Below are positions 1-6,632 of a DNA stretch of 10,495 nt, piece by piece. Position 1 is the first letter of the stretch. Each line of letters opens with the position of its first letter. The translations under genes and the position numbers were made by a program. The DNA comes from Burkholderiales bacterium (GTDB taxonomy: Bacteria; Pseudomonadota; Gammaproteobacteria; Burkholderiales; SG8-39). The notes beneath the pieces are model-generated. The model was not told the DNA's origin. It saw only the letters and a list, made by a program, of their open reading frames with translations, and ran no database searches. Location of the stretch: positions 1 to 10,495 of the forward strand of contig JAENXP010000031.1 of NCBI GenBank assembly GCA_016649475.1, written 5' to 3'.

Positions 1-830
1 ATCCAGACCTGCTCGTCCAGCGTGTCTATCATGCACTTGCGGATATCGGCGGGCAGCTTGTCGAGCTCCTTCTGGTTGATGACGAAGGCATCGGTGCCGG
101 CGATGTTCAGCGCCGGCTTCACGTGGTACTTAGCCACCTCGTACAGACCCATGCTGTTGGCGCCTTGCGAGGCGCCCCAATGCACCCCGTTGATCACGCC
201 GGTCGAAAGCGCCGGATAGATCTCGGGGCCGGGAAGGTATGACGCGGCGGCGCCGCCCGCGGACAGAAAGCGCTGCAATGCGCCGGAGGAGCGGATCTTC
301 AGCTTGCGGAAATCATCGAGCGAAGTGATCGGCGACTTGACCACCATTTCGGTCGGGTAAACCTTGTCGGTCGAGTAGTAGACGCCCTGCGCGGCGACCT
401 CGTCGCGGATCAGCTTCTCGAAACCGAGCTGCTTGTGAAAGTAGGCCACTTCCCACACATTGCGGAACGCGAAAGGCAGGCCCGAGGCGATGCCCGCGGT
501 AGAGACCGTTTCGAGCAGATAGGCCGGTGCGATCGTTCCCATCTGGATGACGCCGCGCTTGACGGCCGGGAATATCTCCTTGGCCGGAAACAGCGCGCCG
601 GCCTCGTGCAATTCGAGGACCATCCGGCCTTTTGTGCACGCGGTCAACTCTCTTTGCAACCGGCCCAGGCTGTCCTTGAAGGAGCTGCTAGCGCTCGGCC
701 AGTGGGACTGGAGGCGCCAGGTGATCTTCTCCTGCGCGGAAACGGCGCCGGAAAATGCGAAGCTTACGACGGCGGTCGCGGCGAGGGCGGCGGCCGGAAA
801 CCGGAATTTCGTGAGCGGTGATGTACGCAT
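1..830 (-). CDS. TRAP transporter substrate-binding protein, DctP family (3' part missing)
   Basis: This is the periplasmic solute receptor of a tripartite ATP-independent (TRAP) transporter, which hands an organic acid to DctQ/DctM-type membrane subunits. The gene is open at the left edge: 276 codons are visible, against about 330-360 residues for the family, so the last part of the C-terminal lobe is lost. ATG at 828-830 has an AAAGGAG site (838-844) seven bases away. Residues 1-32 form a Sec signal (KFR, then an Ala/Val-rich core, AxA-type cut at AVSA|QEK). The mature protein opens with ITWRLQSHWP. It holds LEAGALF-like and RGVIQMG motifs, and KLKIRSSG around residue 180, whose Arg fits the carboxylate-binding Arg of DctP receptors. 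NGVHWGASQGANSMGLYEVAKY near residues 214-235 resembles the TakP-like subgroup. The membrane subunits are not in view. The substrate cannot be told from the sequence. Confidence 0.95.
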   Translation of the reverse strand, partial: MRTSPLTKFRFPAAALAATAVVSFAFSGAVSAQEKITWRLQSHWPSASSSFKDSLGRLQRELTACTKGRMVLELHEAGALFPAKEIFPAVKRGVIQMGTIAPAYLLETVSTAGIASGLPFAFRNVWEVAYFHKQLGFEKLIRDEVAAQGVYYSTDKVYPTEMVVKSPITSLDDFRKLKIRSSGALQRFLSAGGAAASYLPGPEIYPALSTGVINGVHWGASQGANSMGLYEVAKYHVKPALNIAGTDAFVINQKELDKLPADIRKCMIDTLDEQVW

Positions 831-1184
831 GGATGGTCTCCTTTGTTGGCAGTTGTATTTTGCATCAGCCGTAATTGCCGGTGTCTTTAAGCACTACGCC
901 TATTCCCCAGCCTGATGCTCGTGACGATACCCGCTTTGTGTACGGATAACAATCGAGATGGCTGGCGATCACCGCAAACCACCACCGGTGCCTGCAGGCG
1001 GGATATTCGGGCGGCCGCATTGGGCCAGGTTGCTGCCCCTGGCCTGCGATGCTTGCTGAAATTTCGGCCAGCGTCTGCTAACCTAGAATTCCGGATAAAC
1101 CAGCGGCGCCGGCACGCTCACCCGTCTCCAATGCGGTGCCTAGGCGCATCCCGGGAAGACTACACTCGTCGAGGCATACAGATC
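831..1184. other. Intergenic stretch without a supported gene
   Basis: This gap lies between the minus-strand TRAP receptor and the plus-strand proline-rich ORF. An open plus-strand frame from 915 continues into that ORF, but its first 90 codons look like random Arg/Cys-rich translation and have no ribosome site. I found no convincing promoter for the TRAP gene. The only structured element I see is the hairpin at 1023-1044. Confidence 0.5.
1023..1044. repeat. Inverted repeat, 7-bp arms
   Basis: GGCCAGG (1023-1029) and CCTGGCC (1038-1044) are perfectly complementary around an 8-base loop. There is no T run on either side, so this is not a standard terminator. It could be an operator for one of the flanking divergent units, or chance in GC-rich DNA. 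Confidence 0.35.
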
Positions 1185-1430
1185 ATGCTCTGGTACCAGC
1201 TACGAAAAGGCCTACTGAGATCCCGGTTGGGGGGCTCGCGCCGGCCGGGGCTGCAGGCGCATACACCAGGCGTTCCTTCGGACATACCGCCATTGCCCCC
1301 GAACCGGGAACCACCCGATATCATCCTGCCTCCACGAAACCCGCCCACCGAGCCGCCGGACAGACTGCCCCCGCCGCCACCGCCACCGCGGGAACCTCCG
1401 CGGGCCCCGCCGCGCATCGCCGGCAACTGA
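1185..1430 (+). CDS. Small proline-rich hypothetical protein
   Basis: I do not recognise this gene and its reality is uncertain. ATG at 1185 is preceded by GAGG (1171-1174) ten bases away; the frame codes 81 residues. The first 20 residues are basic (MLWYQLRKGLLRSRLGG). From about residue 37 Pro-Pro pairs recur every four or five residues, separated by charged residues (NREPP, DIILPP, RNPP, TEPP, DRLPP, REPP, RAPP). No signal peptide or membrane span is visible. Small PPxPP-rich hypothetical proteins are common in Burkholderiales. The opposite strand of the same stretch reads as a Gly-rich frame, and the two frames share their wobble base, so Pro codon variety cannot decide between them. I favour the plus strand because of the start codon, the weak ribosome site and the regular PP spacing with acidic and basic spacers. 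Confidence 0.4.
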   Translation: MLWYQLRKGLLRSRLGGSRRPGLQAHTPGVPSDIPPLPPNREPPDIILPPRNPPTEPPDRLPPPPPPPREPPRAPPRIAGN

Positions 1431-1476
1431 CAGCGACGCATCACCGCATTTTCCAGGGCACAAGCGGAATCGTTGA

Positions 1477-1845
1477 TCAGCGAACATACGCAAGCGGATA
1501 AAGCAACATCACAGCGACCAGCGCGATGAGCAGCAGCGTTGTTACGAGACCGGCTACAGATGCGCTGCGCATGCGGCTCCACAACCACAGCAGGTACGAG
1601 CTTTTGTGCTCGTTCACCCATTGGGTCTTCCATTCTGCGCGGGCCTGCGCCGCGAACGCCTTGGCTTCGCTCTCGAGTATCGCGCAGGCCCGCGGATAGT
1701 CTTCATCGGCGACCCATATTGCGTCTGCGCTAAGCAGCCTGAACGGCGAACGCGTTTCGCGATACTGAATTCCCGCCTCATCGAGCATGCGCATGATCTC
1801 GTTCTCCTGAAGCCCATCCAGAGGCAGTCCGACGAGGCGTTTCAT
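1477..1845 (-). CDS. DUF6164 family protein, C-terminal membrane anchor
   Basis: A 122-residue protein of unknown function matching the DUF6164 pattern: a short N-terminal alpha/beta domain opening with KRLVGLPLDG, a helix QENEIMRMLDEAGI, then YRETRSP and the signature AIWVADEDYPRACAILE (residues 42-58). One hydrophobic span lies near residues 97-118, after a basic/aromatic linker. The frame can be read from a GTG at 1911, but the 22 extra residues are unlike the family, so ATG at 1845 is taken as start although its ribosome site is weak. The gene follows the MFS transporter with a 90-base gap on the same strand and probably shares its transcript. The domain is likely cytoplasmic with a single inner-membrane anchor. 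Assignment rests on remembered family pattern, not on a search. Confidence 0.8.
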   Translation of the reverse strand: MKRLVGLPLDGLQENEIMRMLDEAGIQYRETRSPFRLLSADAIWVADEDYPRACAILESEAKAFAAQARAEWKTQWVNEHKSSYLLWLWSRMRSASVAGLVTTLLLIALVAVMLLYPLAYVR

Positions 1846-1935
1846 GCAATCGAACCCATCCCGATCACGCGAGCTGGTGAGCGCCGAGTCTGCGCAAATG
1901 TGGCGACGCACCGCGCATGGCCACCGCTACTCGCG

Positions 1936-3168
1936 TCAAGCGGCGGCATGCGCCCGCCCGGCGAGCGCGCGACCCGCCCAGCGTTCGGTGTAGAGGTAAA
2001 GCAGGCCAAGAATCAGCAGATTGACCACCCCGGCGATGGAGGAGTTCCGGAACGCCTGCCCGTAGTTGCCGTTGAGGTCGTAAAACAGCCCGCCTTGCCA
2101 GCCCCCCAGCGCCATGCCGACCCAGCCGAAAAAAGACACCAGACCGAGCGACAGGCCGGTATTTCGCGGAGGCGAGAACTCGCGCGCGCACAGGATGAGC
2201 GCAGTCATCACGCCGGCGTAGCCCAGCCCAAACAGCGCCGCCAGCGTGTACAGCCCGGCGAGCGAGTGCACATACGGAAACCACAGGGCGAGCGAGGTCT
2301 GCGCCAGGGACACGATCACATAGGCGCGCAGGTTGCCTATGCGGTCGGCGACGCGCCCGGTGGCGATCCGCCCGGCCACCCCGAAGATCATCATCACCGT
2401 CAGCAGGCCTGCCGCCTCGCGCGGGCCCAGGCCGAGATCGGAGCCGAGCGACACCACGTGAACGATCGGCGTCGCCATGCACACGCAGCAGAAGATCACC
2501 GCAAGGCAGACGAGCGCGACCAGCCAGTGGCGCGCAATCGCGTAGGGGTTGGGTGCATCGGCGCCCGCGCCCGCCGTGGCCGCCCAGCCAGTTGCGCGCG
2601 GCGGATCACGGATCAGCAATGCGAGCGGAATGAGCACTACGAGATAGATCAGGCCCATGGTCTGATAGGCCTCGCGCCATCCCTGCTCGAGTATCAGTTG
2701 GCGCGCCAGAAACGGCATGAGGCCCTGGCCCAGCGCGCCGCCGGCCGAGGTAAGTCCGATTGCGAGCCCGCGATTGCGCGCAAACCAGAAGGTCGTAACG
2801 TTATTGAGCGGAACCATGATCGCGCCGAAGCCCAGCAGGCCCATCAGCGCGTGGTAGAAGTACAGTTCCCCCGGCGTATTCAGCCCGGAAAGCAGCAGGA
2901 AGGCCAGGCCGGGCATGATCGAACCCAGAAGCACCACGCGGCGCACCGGCAGTCTGTCCGAGAAATGTCCCATCACGATGCCGCCGAGGCCGGTCGCGAT
3001 GGTGACCACCGAATACGCCGCCGCAAGCTGAGCACGCGGCCAGCCGAACTCCACTGCCAGCGGTTTGAGGAATACCGAAATGTTGACGATCGCGCCGAAT
3101 GCCATGCCTATCATCACCGCGGAGGTGGCCAGAATCACCCATGCGTATGGTTCTTCGCGGTCATGCAT
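1936..3168 (-). CDS. MFS transporter, monocarboxylate/oxalate-formate antiporter type
   Basis: A 410-residue inner-membrane secondary carrier with about 12 hydrophobic spans in two halves, the usual MFS size. The signature loop is GHFSDRLPVRRV (residues 67-78), repeated in the second half as GRVADRIGNLRA (271-282). RNRGLAIGLTSAGGALGQG (131-149) followed by GWREAY (163-168) is typical of the monocarboxylate and oxalate/formate antiporter group (MCT/OFA-like), suggesting a small organic anion as substrate. A cytoplasmic loop, Ala-rich and of low complexity, joins the halves near residues 190-210. ATG at 3168 is used; no strong ribosome site precedes it. DUF6164 lies downstream. The hydrolase-LuxR regulator is divergently placed 352 bases away and is a plausible controller. 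Substrate unknown. Confidence 0.93.
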   Translation of the reverse strand: MHDREEPYAWVILATSAVMIGMAFGAIVNISVFLKPLAVEFGWPRAQLAAAYSVVTIATGLGGIVMGHFSDRLPVRRVVLLGSIMPGLAFLLLSGLNTPGELYFYHALMGLLGFGAIMVPLNNVTTFWFARNRGLAIGLTSAGGALGQGLMPFLARQLILEQGWREAYQTMGLIYLVVLIPLALLIRDPPRATGWAATAGAGADAPNPYAIARHWLVALVCLAVIFCCVCMATPIVHVVSLGSDLGLGPREAAGLLTVMMIFGVAGRIATGRVADRIGNLRAYVIVSLAQTSLALWFPYVHSLAGLYTLAALFGLGYAGVMTALILCAREFSPPRNTGLSLGLVSFFGWVGMALGGWQGGLFYDLNGNYGQAFRNSSIAGVVNLLILGLLYLYTERWAGRALAGRAHAAA

Positions 3169-3520
3169 GAATTAGAGCCCATTCCAAAATGAGGGGATGC
3201 CCCCTCATACTCCCCAAAGTCGGGGGCCATTTCGGCAATTCCGATATGGCTGCTTAGTTTCCTCAAGGTGTCCAGCGTAGCCCGGGTTTTGGGCAGAACC
3301 GCCCCCAACCCCAAGTGCTTCCCGCAGCCGGTGGCGTTCCATTCTCATTGTACAGTGCGATATCCGCGTACGGCTTGCGCCCCTGCATGCCTACAGCCTG
3401 TCGGTGCGGAGTATGGTAACGGCCCACCTGCCCGTGCGCCGATGCAAACCACATTCCTCTCCGGCAAAATATCAAATGAAGTAATATTGTTGAACGAAAG
3501 CATTCCTGATCTGCGCGGCC
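3169..3520. other. Intergenic region between divergent MFS and LuxR-type genes
   Basis: The MFS-proximal third is packed with inverted repeats (see 3189-3250). The rest has no supported gene: open frames on both strands here are low-quality translations. The part at 3460-3500 is clearly AT-richer than its surroundings, with TAATAT at 3482-3487, and probably holds the promoter of the regulator, but no -35 at proper spacing is convincing. GTAGCCCGGGTT near 3278-3289 resembles the start of dispersed non-coding repeats seen in proteobacterial genomes. Confidence 0.5.
3189..3250. repeat. Cluster of three inverted repeats upstream of the MFS gene
   Basis: Three consecutive hairpins are readable. 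First, ATGAGGGG (3189-3196) and CCCCTCAT (3201-3208), perfect 8-bp arms with loop ATGC. Second, CCCC (3212-3215) and GGGG (3222-3225). Third, GCCATTTCGG (3226-3235) and CCGATATGGC (3241-3250), nine of ten pairs with one T-T mismatch and a five-base loop. The first starts 21 bases upstream of the MFS start codon, so on the minus strand all three would lie in the leader or promoter. No T run follows, so terminators are unlikely. They may be operators, a structured 5' leader, or a dispersed palindromic repeat. Confidence 0.6.
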
Positions 3521-4596
3521 ATGACTAGACAGCAAGTCAGGTTTTGCAGAAGTTTCGATGGCGCAGAAATCGCCTTTGCCGTCACGGGCAAGGGGCCGCC
3601 CCAGTCGTCTTGCTTCCGAGCTGGCTGACGCATCTCGAGCATCAGTGGCGCAGCGTCGCCTGGCGACCGTGGCTGGAGGCGCTGTCGGCGCGCTACAGAT
3701 TGATACGCTATGACCCGCGAGGCTGCGGACTGTCAGACCGGAATGTCGACGACTTGTCCTTCGAGAGCTGGGTTCGTGACGCAGGCGCCGTAGTCGACGC
3801 GCTAGGTCTGGACCGGTTTTCCCTGCTCGGCGTCTGTCAGGGCGGGTCGGTCGCGATCGAATTCGCCTCGCGTCAACCGGAGCGCGTGAGCAATCTCCTG
3901 CTGTACGGAACCTACGCGCGAGGCAGGTTCCGACGCACCACGAACGCCGAGGAGCCGCAAAAGGCAAAGCTGATGCTCGAAATGCTGGAACTCGGCTGGG
4001 CGCATGAGGATCATGCGTTCATGCGTGCCTTTGCGACGCAGTTCCAGCCCGGGGGCTCCATCGAACATCTGCGCTCCTGGTGCGAACTGCAGCGCGTCGC
4101 AACGTCCGCCGCGAATGCCGTGCAGCTCACGCGGGTCATGTTTGACGTCGATGTGCAGTCCTCGGCGGCGCGCATCAGCTGCCCGACGCTCGTCGCCCAT
4201 ACCGAGCGCGATGCCGTGGTGACGGCGGAAGAAGGCCGGCTGCTGGCTCAGCTCATCCCGGGCGCTCAATTCCTGCAGCTCGATAGCGCGAACCACTTCA
4301 TGCTTCCCGAGGAGTCGGCTTGGACAGTCTTCGTAGAGGCCATGCACGCCTTTCTGCCGCCGCCGACCGGCGAAGACGGTTTGTTTGCCGAACTTACCAA
4401 GCGCGAAAGGGAACTCCTGCACTTTCTCGCGCGCGGGCTCGACAACCACCAGATCGCCGCGAATCTCGAAATCAGCGAAAAGACGATACGCAACCACGTT
4501 TCGAATATCTTTGCCAAGCTGGGCGTTGATTCCAGGGCGCAGGCCATAGTCCTCGCCAGAGACGCCGGCTACGGCGCGCCCCGACCCGGCAGCTGA
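3521..4596 (+). CDS. Alpha/beta-hydrolase domain fused to LuxR-type HTH regulator; apparent frameshift near 3600
   Basis: A cytoplasmic transcription regulator whose N-terminal alpha/beta-hydrolase fold probably senses or processes a small molecule. ATG at 3521 gives MTRQQVRFCRSFDGAEIAFA and then GKGPP, the expected N-terminus of this family, but that frame stops at 3626. The remaining domain (VVLLPSWLTHLEHQW onward) is in the frame one base back. Adding one base to the CCCC at 3599-3602 joins them into 358 residues. The frame open from TTG 3544 to 4596 has an N-terminus unlike the family and no ribosome site. Restored numbering: DPRGCGLSDR oxyanion-side loop; nucleophile elbow GVCQGG with Cys106 in place of Ser; likely acid Asp231 (HTERD) and His259 (SANHFML); LuxR HTH at about 292-348 (LTKRERELLHFLARG, then ISEKTIRNHVSNIFAKLGV). 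It is divergent to the MFS gene. The shift may be a sequencing error or true inactivation. Confidence 0.88.
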
Positions 4597-4599
4597 TAC

Positions 4600-4613
4600 G
4601 GGACGCCAGTCCC
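4600..4613 (+). terminator. Weak hairpin after the LuxR-type gene
   Basis: GGGAC (4600-4604) pairs with GTCCC (4609-4613) around loop GCCA, four bases after the stop codon. No T run follows, so termination activity is doubtful. Confidence 0.25.
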
Positions 4614-4743
4614 GGGTTCATCCGCGCGCCGAGGGACGTTCTGCGCGCGACGGGACTTGCGCCTCATGCGCGCACATACAGCCTTTGCAATGATCCTTAT
4701 ACCGTAACCGGCATGTCGCCGGAACTGGTTAAAGGAGGATTCC

Positions 4744-5154
4744 ATGAGTACTGATATCGCCAACTCGGGCACCGGCAATGCAATGCGCGCCGGTGCGTCT
4801 CGCGCAAGATACACCGCCGCGGTCGGGCTCGTCGCGTACATGCTTGCCGCGCCGGCCATGCCCCTGGCGCAGGGCCAGGCCTACGACGGCGACCCTAACG
4901 CAGTTCAGAGCGACCGGTTGATGCTCGCGTACCTGGCTAGCGCGGACGAAATGAAAGATGCCAGGATCGACGACCTGAAGAACACCTATCTGTCCTGCGA
5001 TCGTGCGGCAATGGGCGGGAAGTTGGACACCCCGGGGATCATGCTATGTTCGATCGTCTACGAGGAACTCAAGCATCGGGCCTTCGGCGGCGACTTCGAC
5101 AAGTTGCTCGCCTGGTCCAATACACACCCATCCGTGGAAGTCACCGGCCAATAG
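4744..5154 (+). CDS. Small secreted hypothetical protein with two conserved-type cysteines
   Basis: A 136-residue protein of unknown function. Start ATG 4744 is fixed by a near-perfect Shine-Dalgarno, AAAGGAGG (4731-4738), five bases away, implying strong translation. Residues 1-22 form a long basic n-region, 24-37 the hydrophobic core (YTAAVGLVAYMLAAPA), and cleavage is likely near LAQG|QA (about 44), so the mature protein of about 92 residues is periplasmic or exported. It is helical in character, with Cys85 (TYLSCDR) and Cys102 (IMLCSIVYEELK) well placed for one disulfide, followed by RAFGGDFDKLLAW. I recall this C-x(16)-C plus E-L-K-x-R-x-F-x-G-D-F pattern from uncharacterised betaproteobacterial proteins, but no function is known to me. 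It stands alone, with a hairpin after its stop and the coiled-coil gene convergent to it. Confidence 0.85.
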   Translation: MSTDIANSGTGNAMRAGASRARYTAAVGLVAYMLAAPAMPLAQGQAYDGDPNAVQSDRLMLAYLASADEMKDARIDDLKNTYLSCDRAAMGGKLDTPGIMLCSIVYEELKHRAFGGDFDKLLAWSNTHPSVEVTGQ

Positions 5155-5172
5155 ATAGATCCGCGCAGGCCT

Positions 5173-5210
5173 GGGCCGGCTGGCGGTCGCAACCGGCCGC
5201 CAGCCGGCTC
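5173..5210 (+). terminator. Strong GC-rich hairpin, probable terminator between convergent genes
   Basis: GCCGGCTGGCGG (5175-5186) and CCGCCAGCCGGC (5197-5208) are perfect 12-bp arms around a ten-base loop, extended by a G-T and a G-C pair to 5173-5210. It lies 18 bases after the stop of the secreted protein and 41 bases beyond the stop of the convergent coiled-coil gene. The sequence after it (TCATATATCAT) is only moderately T-rich, so efficiency is uncertain. Being symmetric, it could serve both genes. Confidence 0.65.
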
Positions 5211-5251
5211 ATATATCATCGACGCTGGATAGATGGTCCGCAGCTGCGCGC

Positions 5252-5998
5252 TCAGCCCGCCAACAGTCCGGGAAGTACCGGAGACGGCAGCATTGCAATT
5301 TGCAGATTGACATCAATGAAATAGTACTGGAGGTAGGCCAGCGTCAAAATCGACAGCTGCGCTGTCTGCCACCCAAGCGTACGCCATCCCCGCGGATCCC
5401 GGGCACTGGCTGCCTGCTTCGAACCAGGACTGGCGTTCGGTGCTGAAAGCTCCGGCGCTGTAGCTGATACCTTGGAATTTGCCCGGCCCTTCATCGGTGT
5501 TTCGGCCGAACCATCAATTTTTTCGGCCACCTGCGCAAAATTGAAATCGGCCACGGTCGAAGGCGAGCTGCGCTGGTCTGGAGCCGCCCTGAGCCCGTCG
5601 GTTCCGGCCGGTTGTCCCGCCGCATATGCCCCGATCCCCCTTGCCCCTGCGCCATCCCTGTATTCGCCTGCGTCGCGCTCGTCAGCGTGGGCGGTTTCCG
5701 CCGCAGCTTCAGGCGTCGCGCGCGCCAATCCGAACAGATAGTTTTTCGGCTTTCCCTCTGCGAAATTAAGCTTGGCGAGCCTGTCGCGCGCGCTTATACA
5801 GGAAGCGCGTGCCTTGGCGAGGTCCTCCTCCGCCTTGGCGACGTCCGCCCTTAGCTGGTCCCGGTCGGATAATGCCGTAGGAATGCCGGATTCCGTCTCG
5901 ACATAGCCGGAGTTCGCTTTGGCGAGAACAGCCACTACCCTGCCGAGTTCGGCCTCAGCCTCGGCAAAAGCGGCTTCGATGTCCGCGCGATTATTCAA
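5252..5998 (-). CDS. Hypothetical protein with N-terminal coiled coil and C-terminal membrane segment
   Basis: I do not recognise a family. The 248 residues fall into three parts: residues 1-75 are Ala/Glu/Lys-rich with a heptad-like pattern, fitting a coiled coil (DIEAAFAEAEAELGRVVAVL, then DQLRADVAKAEEDLAKARA); 95-205 are Ala/Gly/Ser/Pro-rich, probably disordered; and WQTAQLSILTLAYLQYYFIDV (210-230) is one hydrophobic span near the C-terminus. An in-frame TAG lies nine bases upstream of the TTG at 5998 and the first in-frame ATG is residue 169, so TTG 5998 is the likely start (GTG at residue 22 is the alternative). The ribosome site is weak (GGTAG). A good promoter lies at 6106-6134, giving a leader of about 100 bases. 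The topology suggests a C-terminally anchored inner-membrane protein with its coil in the cytoplasm. Codon use is consistent with a real gene. Confidence 0.65.
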   Translation of the reverse strand: MNNRADIEAAFAEAEAELGRVVAVLAKANSGYVETESGIPTALSDRDQLRADVAKAEEDLAKARASCISARDRLAKLNFAEGKPKNYLFGLARATPEAAAETAHADERDAGEYRDGAGARGIGAYAAGQPAGTDGLRAAPDQRSSPSTVADFNFAQVAEKIDGSAETPMKGRANSKVSATAPELSAPNASPGSKQAASARDPRGWRTLGWQTAQLSILTLAYLQYYFIDVNLQIAMLPSPVLPGLLAG

Positions 5999-6084
5999 TA
6001 TAGGCTACCGTAGAATTGGGGGTGAGCACGCCGCTCAAGGATACACTCGCATTTCTGGCTTTTGTGCGCATCGTGCTGGCACAT
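5995..6084 (-). CDS. Possible 29-codon leader ORF overlapping the TTG start of the coiled-coil gene
   Basis: ATG at 6084 opens 29 codons with three Cys and three His (MCQHDAHKSQKCECIL...), ending in TGA at 5995-5997, which overlaps the TTG start at 5996-5998. It lies wholly within the predicted leader of the downstream gene. GAGGG precedes the ATG by one base only, too near for a normal ribosome site. Translational coupling would explain the poor start of the downstream gene, but this may be chance. Confidence 0.2.
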   Translation of the reverse strand: MCQHDAHKSQKCECILERRAHPQFYGSLY

Positions 6085-6407
6085 ACCCTCGAAAATTTAT
6101 AAGGAATTATACTTGCCGCGCCCGCTGTGGTCAGTAGCCGTCCAGTAAGGTAGACCCGAAAGCAAGGTCGTTTGGTCCAGAGACTGGATCGCGATAGTCG
6201 CAGTACTTTGAAATAGTAAAACAATGTTTGCGGTACACGATATCGCAAAATTGGCACTGCGGCCCAGATTGTTACCAAGCCGGAAGGATTTTGGGCCAGC
6301 CCGGCCCTTGCGGAGGTAGTCCTCGCCCCTGCAATAATGAATTTCGGCGATTCAAGCGCACGCTTGGCCGTCGAAGGGCGGGTCTAGATAGCGTTGCCGG
6401 CCTGATT
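5999..6407. other. Gene-poor stretch between the coiled-coil gene and the aldolase remnant
   Basis: Part of this region (about 6060-6260) is AT-richer than the rest of the window. It holds the leader and promoter of the coiled-coil gene. Open frames on both strands (for example 5991-6278 minus and 6228-6473 plus) look like random translation with no ribosome site. No continuation of the class II aldolase domain is found in any frame of the minus strand here. GGGCC-AGCCC-GGCCC near 6285-6305 can form a short hairpin without a T run. Confidence 0.5.
6106..6134 (-). promoter_or_regulatory. Predicted sigma-70-type promoter for the coiled-coil gene
   Basis: On the minus strand CTGACC (6134-6129, four of six to TTGACA) is followed after exactly 17 bases by TATAAT (6111-6106), a perfect -10 box. 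Transcription would begin near 6099, about 100 bases ahead of the TTG start at 5998. It is the best sigma-70 match I found in the window. Confidence 0.55.
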
Positions 6408-6632
6408 CTAATCGACCGGGTTGACCCACAGCAGTTCCGGGTATTCTGGATCCCGTACTGTCATATGGCCTAATAGCCGTTCCGAAAATCCGAATCGGCC
6501 AAACACGCGGCATACCCCGGCCAACCTTTCCAGACGATGCCTGCGCCCGTCCACAGCATTGGCGAATACCGGAGCTTTTTGCACGCTAAACCGGTTCGCG
6601 GCATCGGACAATTTGGTCGGTTCAGTCATCAT
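6408..6632 (-). pseudogene. Class II aldolase/adducin family protein, N-terminal fragment only
   Basis: The 74-codon frame matches the start of the class II aldolase/adducin domain: RRHRLERLAGVCRVFGRFGF, then SERLLGHMTVRDPEYPELLWVNPVD. Members continue with an HF.. segment and the zinc-binding His residues over some 150-200 more residues; here a TAG follows directly after WVNPVD and no other frame downstream continues the domain. The zinc site and active site are therefore missing. A good GGAGGG site (6637-6642) lies seven bases before the second ATG (6629) and four before the first (6632), so translation may still occur. Intact relatives act on sugar phosphates or hydroxy/keto acids. I judge it a decayed gene remnant that kept its start region; a functional short peptide is less likely. 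Confidence 0.65.

Noticed and set aside
1160..1633. Minus-strand Gly-rich frame overlapping the end of DUF6164
   Set aside because: It overlaps a better supported gene in another frame and its start region is antisense-like. Only the Gly-rich middle is notable, and that is covered by the wobble-sharing finding.
1606..3192. Long plus-strand open frame (528 codons) opposite the MFS and DUF6164 genes
   Set aside because: It mirrors two well-supported genes, has His/Arg/Gln-rich composition typical of antisense reading of GC-rich membrane-protein genes, and no ribosome site.
3596..3602. Programmed frameshift at the C run in the regulator gene
   Set aside because: The sequence is not a canonical X-XXY-YYZ slippery heptamer and no stimulatory structure is evident; a one-base loss is simpler.
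3263..3967. Minus-strand open frame (234 codons) opposite the LuxR-type regulator
   Set aside because: Mostly antisense to the hydrolase domain; Arg/Ser/Ala-rich with no motif. It bridges the frameshift by chance.
5991..6278. Minus-strand 95-codon frame upstream of the coiled-coil gene
   Set aside because: No ribosome site or motif; it spans the predicted promoter, so it is unlikely to be coding.
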